Assembly: GCA_048550535.1 (NCBI GenBank)
Contig: JBLYYN010000050.1
Location: forward strand, 1-13,837
From: CBDULX01 sp048550535
Lineage (GTDB): Bacteria; Pseudomonadota; Gammaproteobacteria; SZUA-229
Reading direction: 5' to 3'
Length of the DNA stretch: 13,837 nucleotides
In this document: positions 13,737-13,837 of the stretch, in pieces
Layout: the number at the start of each line of letters is the position of its first letter
Position numbering within the stretch: the stretch's first letter is position 1
Made by a program: the position numbers and the translations under genes
The notes under the pieces: generated by a model
What the model saw: the letters and a program-made list of their open reading frames with translations, nothing else
Database searches by the model: none
What the model was told of the DNA's origin: nothing

Positions 13737-13837
13737 TTAACCTTCAGCAACATAGTCCTCTGAATCATCACCCTTAAGCTGAATTTTATTATCATGGTCC
13801 TGTTCCCAGGCCAGGTATTCATCGCGGGTGTTTTCAT
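13737..13837 (-). CDS. 3' end of an unidentified convergent gene
   Basis: The minus strand holds an open frame entering from the right edge and ending at a TAA (13739-13737). The visible 32 residues begin ENTRDEYLAWEQD and end DDSEDYVAEG. They are strongly acidic and hydrophilic, like a soluble C-terminal tail. The stop lies 35 bases before a strong minus-strand terminator, which supports this frame. A second frame starts with ATG at the window edge and runs to 13679 inside the terminator stem; its sequence looks less protein-like. I do not recognise the family, and the rest lies outside the window. Confidence 0.55.
   Translation of the reverse strand, partial: ENTRDEYLAWEQDHDNKIQLKGDDSEDYVAEG

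Noticed and set aside
13679..13837. A 52-codon minus-strand frame starting with ATG at the very edge of the window (MKTPAMNTW...).
   Set aside because: It runs through the terminator stem and ends inside it, and the sequence is rich in Met and Ile without any domain look. The alternative frame ending at 13737 stops properly before the terminator.

Overview
The window is a nearly complete run of the bacterial S10, spc and alpha ribosomal-protein gene cluster, followed by one unrelated signalling gene and the 3' end of a convergent gene. Gene order is rplD-rplW-rplB-rpsS-rplV-rpsC-rplP-rpmC-rpsQ | rplN-rplX-rplE-rpsN-rpsH-rplF-rplR-rpsE-rpmD-rplO-secY-rpmJ | rpsM-rpsK-rpsD-rpoA-rplQ. This order is the same as in Escherichia coli. 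Most proteins are within a few residues of their E. coli lengths: L4 201, L22 110, L5 179, S14 101, S8 130, S13 118 and S4 206 residues. The long S14 lacking a zinc site, the close protein similarity and the gene order point to a gammaproteobacterium. Base composition looks moderate to AT-leaning, especially between genes. I cannot name the genus.

Positions 15-3974 hold the S10-operon part; rpsJ and rplC would lie upstream, outside the window. Positions 4014-9551 hold the spc part, ending with secY and the 37-residue zinc-type L36. Positions 9610-12449 hold the alpha part (S13, S11, S4, RNA polymerase alpha, L17). The genes are packed with gaps of 0-58 bases and three stop/start overlaps, consistent with co-transcription and translational coupling. 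The two widest gaps that match E. coli operon boundaries (rpsQ-rplN and rpmJ-rpsM) each carry a small inverted repeat. A strong intrinsic terminator at 12469-12499 closes the cluster.

Positions 12635-13537 encode a 300-residue soluble protein with an intact class III nucleotide cyclase domain followed by an intact FHA (phosphothreonine-binding) domain. It lies beyond the terminator, so it is probably transcribed separately. It is the only non-housekeeping gene in the window and the best candidate for unusual biology: cAMP synthesis controlled by protein phosphorylation. A convergent gene on the minus strand ends at 13737 (only 32 C-terminal residues visible, unidentified). A near-perfect hairpin at 13666-13702 separates the two.

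The ribosomal cluster shows no insertion, frameshift, lost gene, mobile element, CRISPR array, tRNA or rRNA. I do not see a previously undescribed multi-gene system here.
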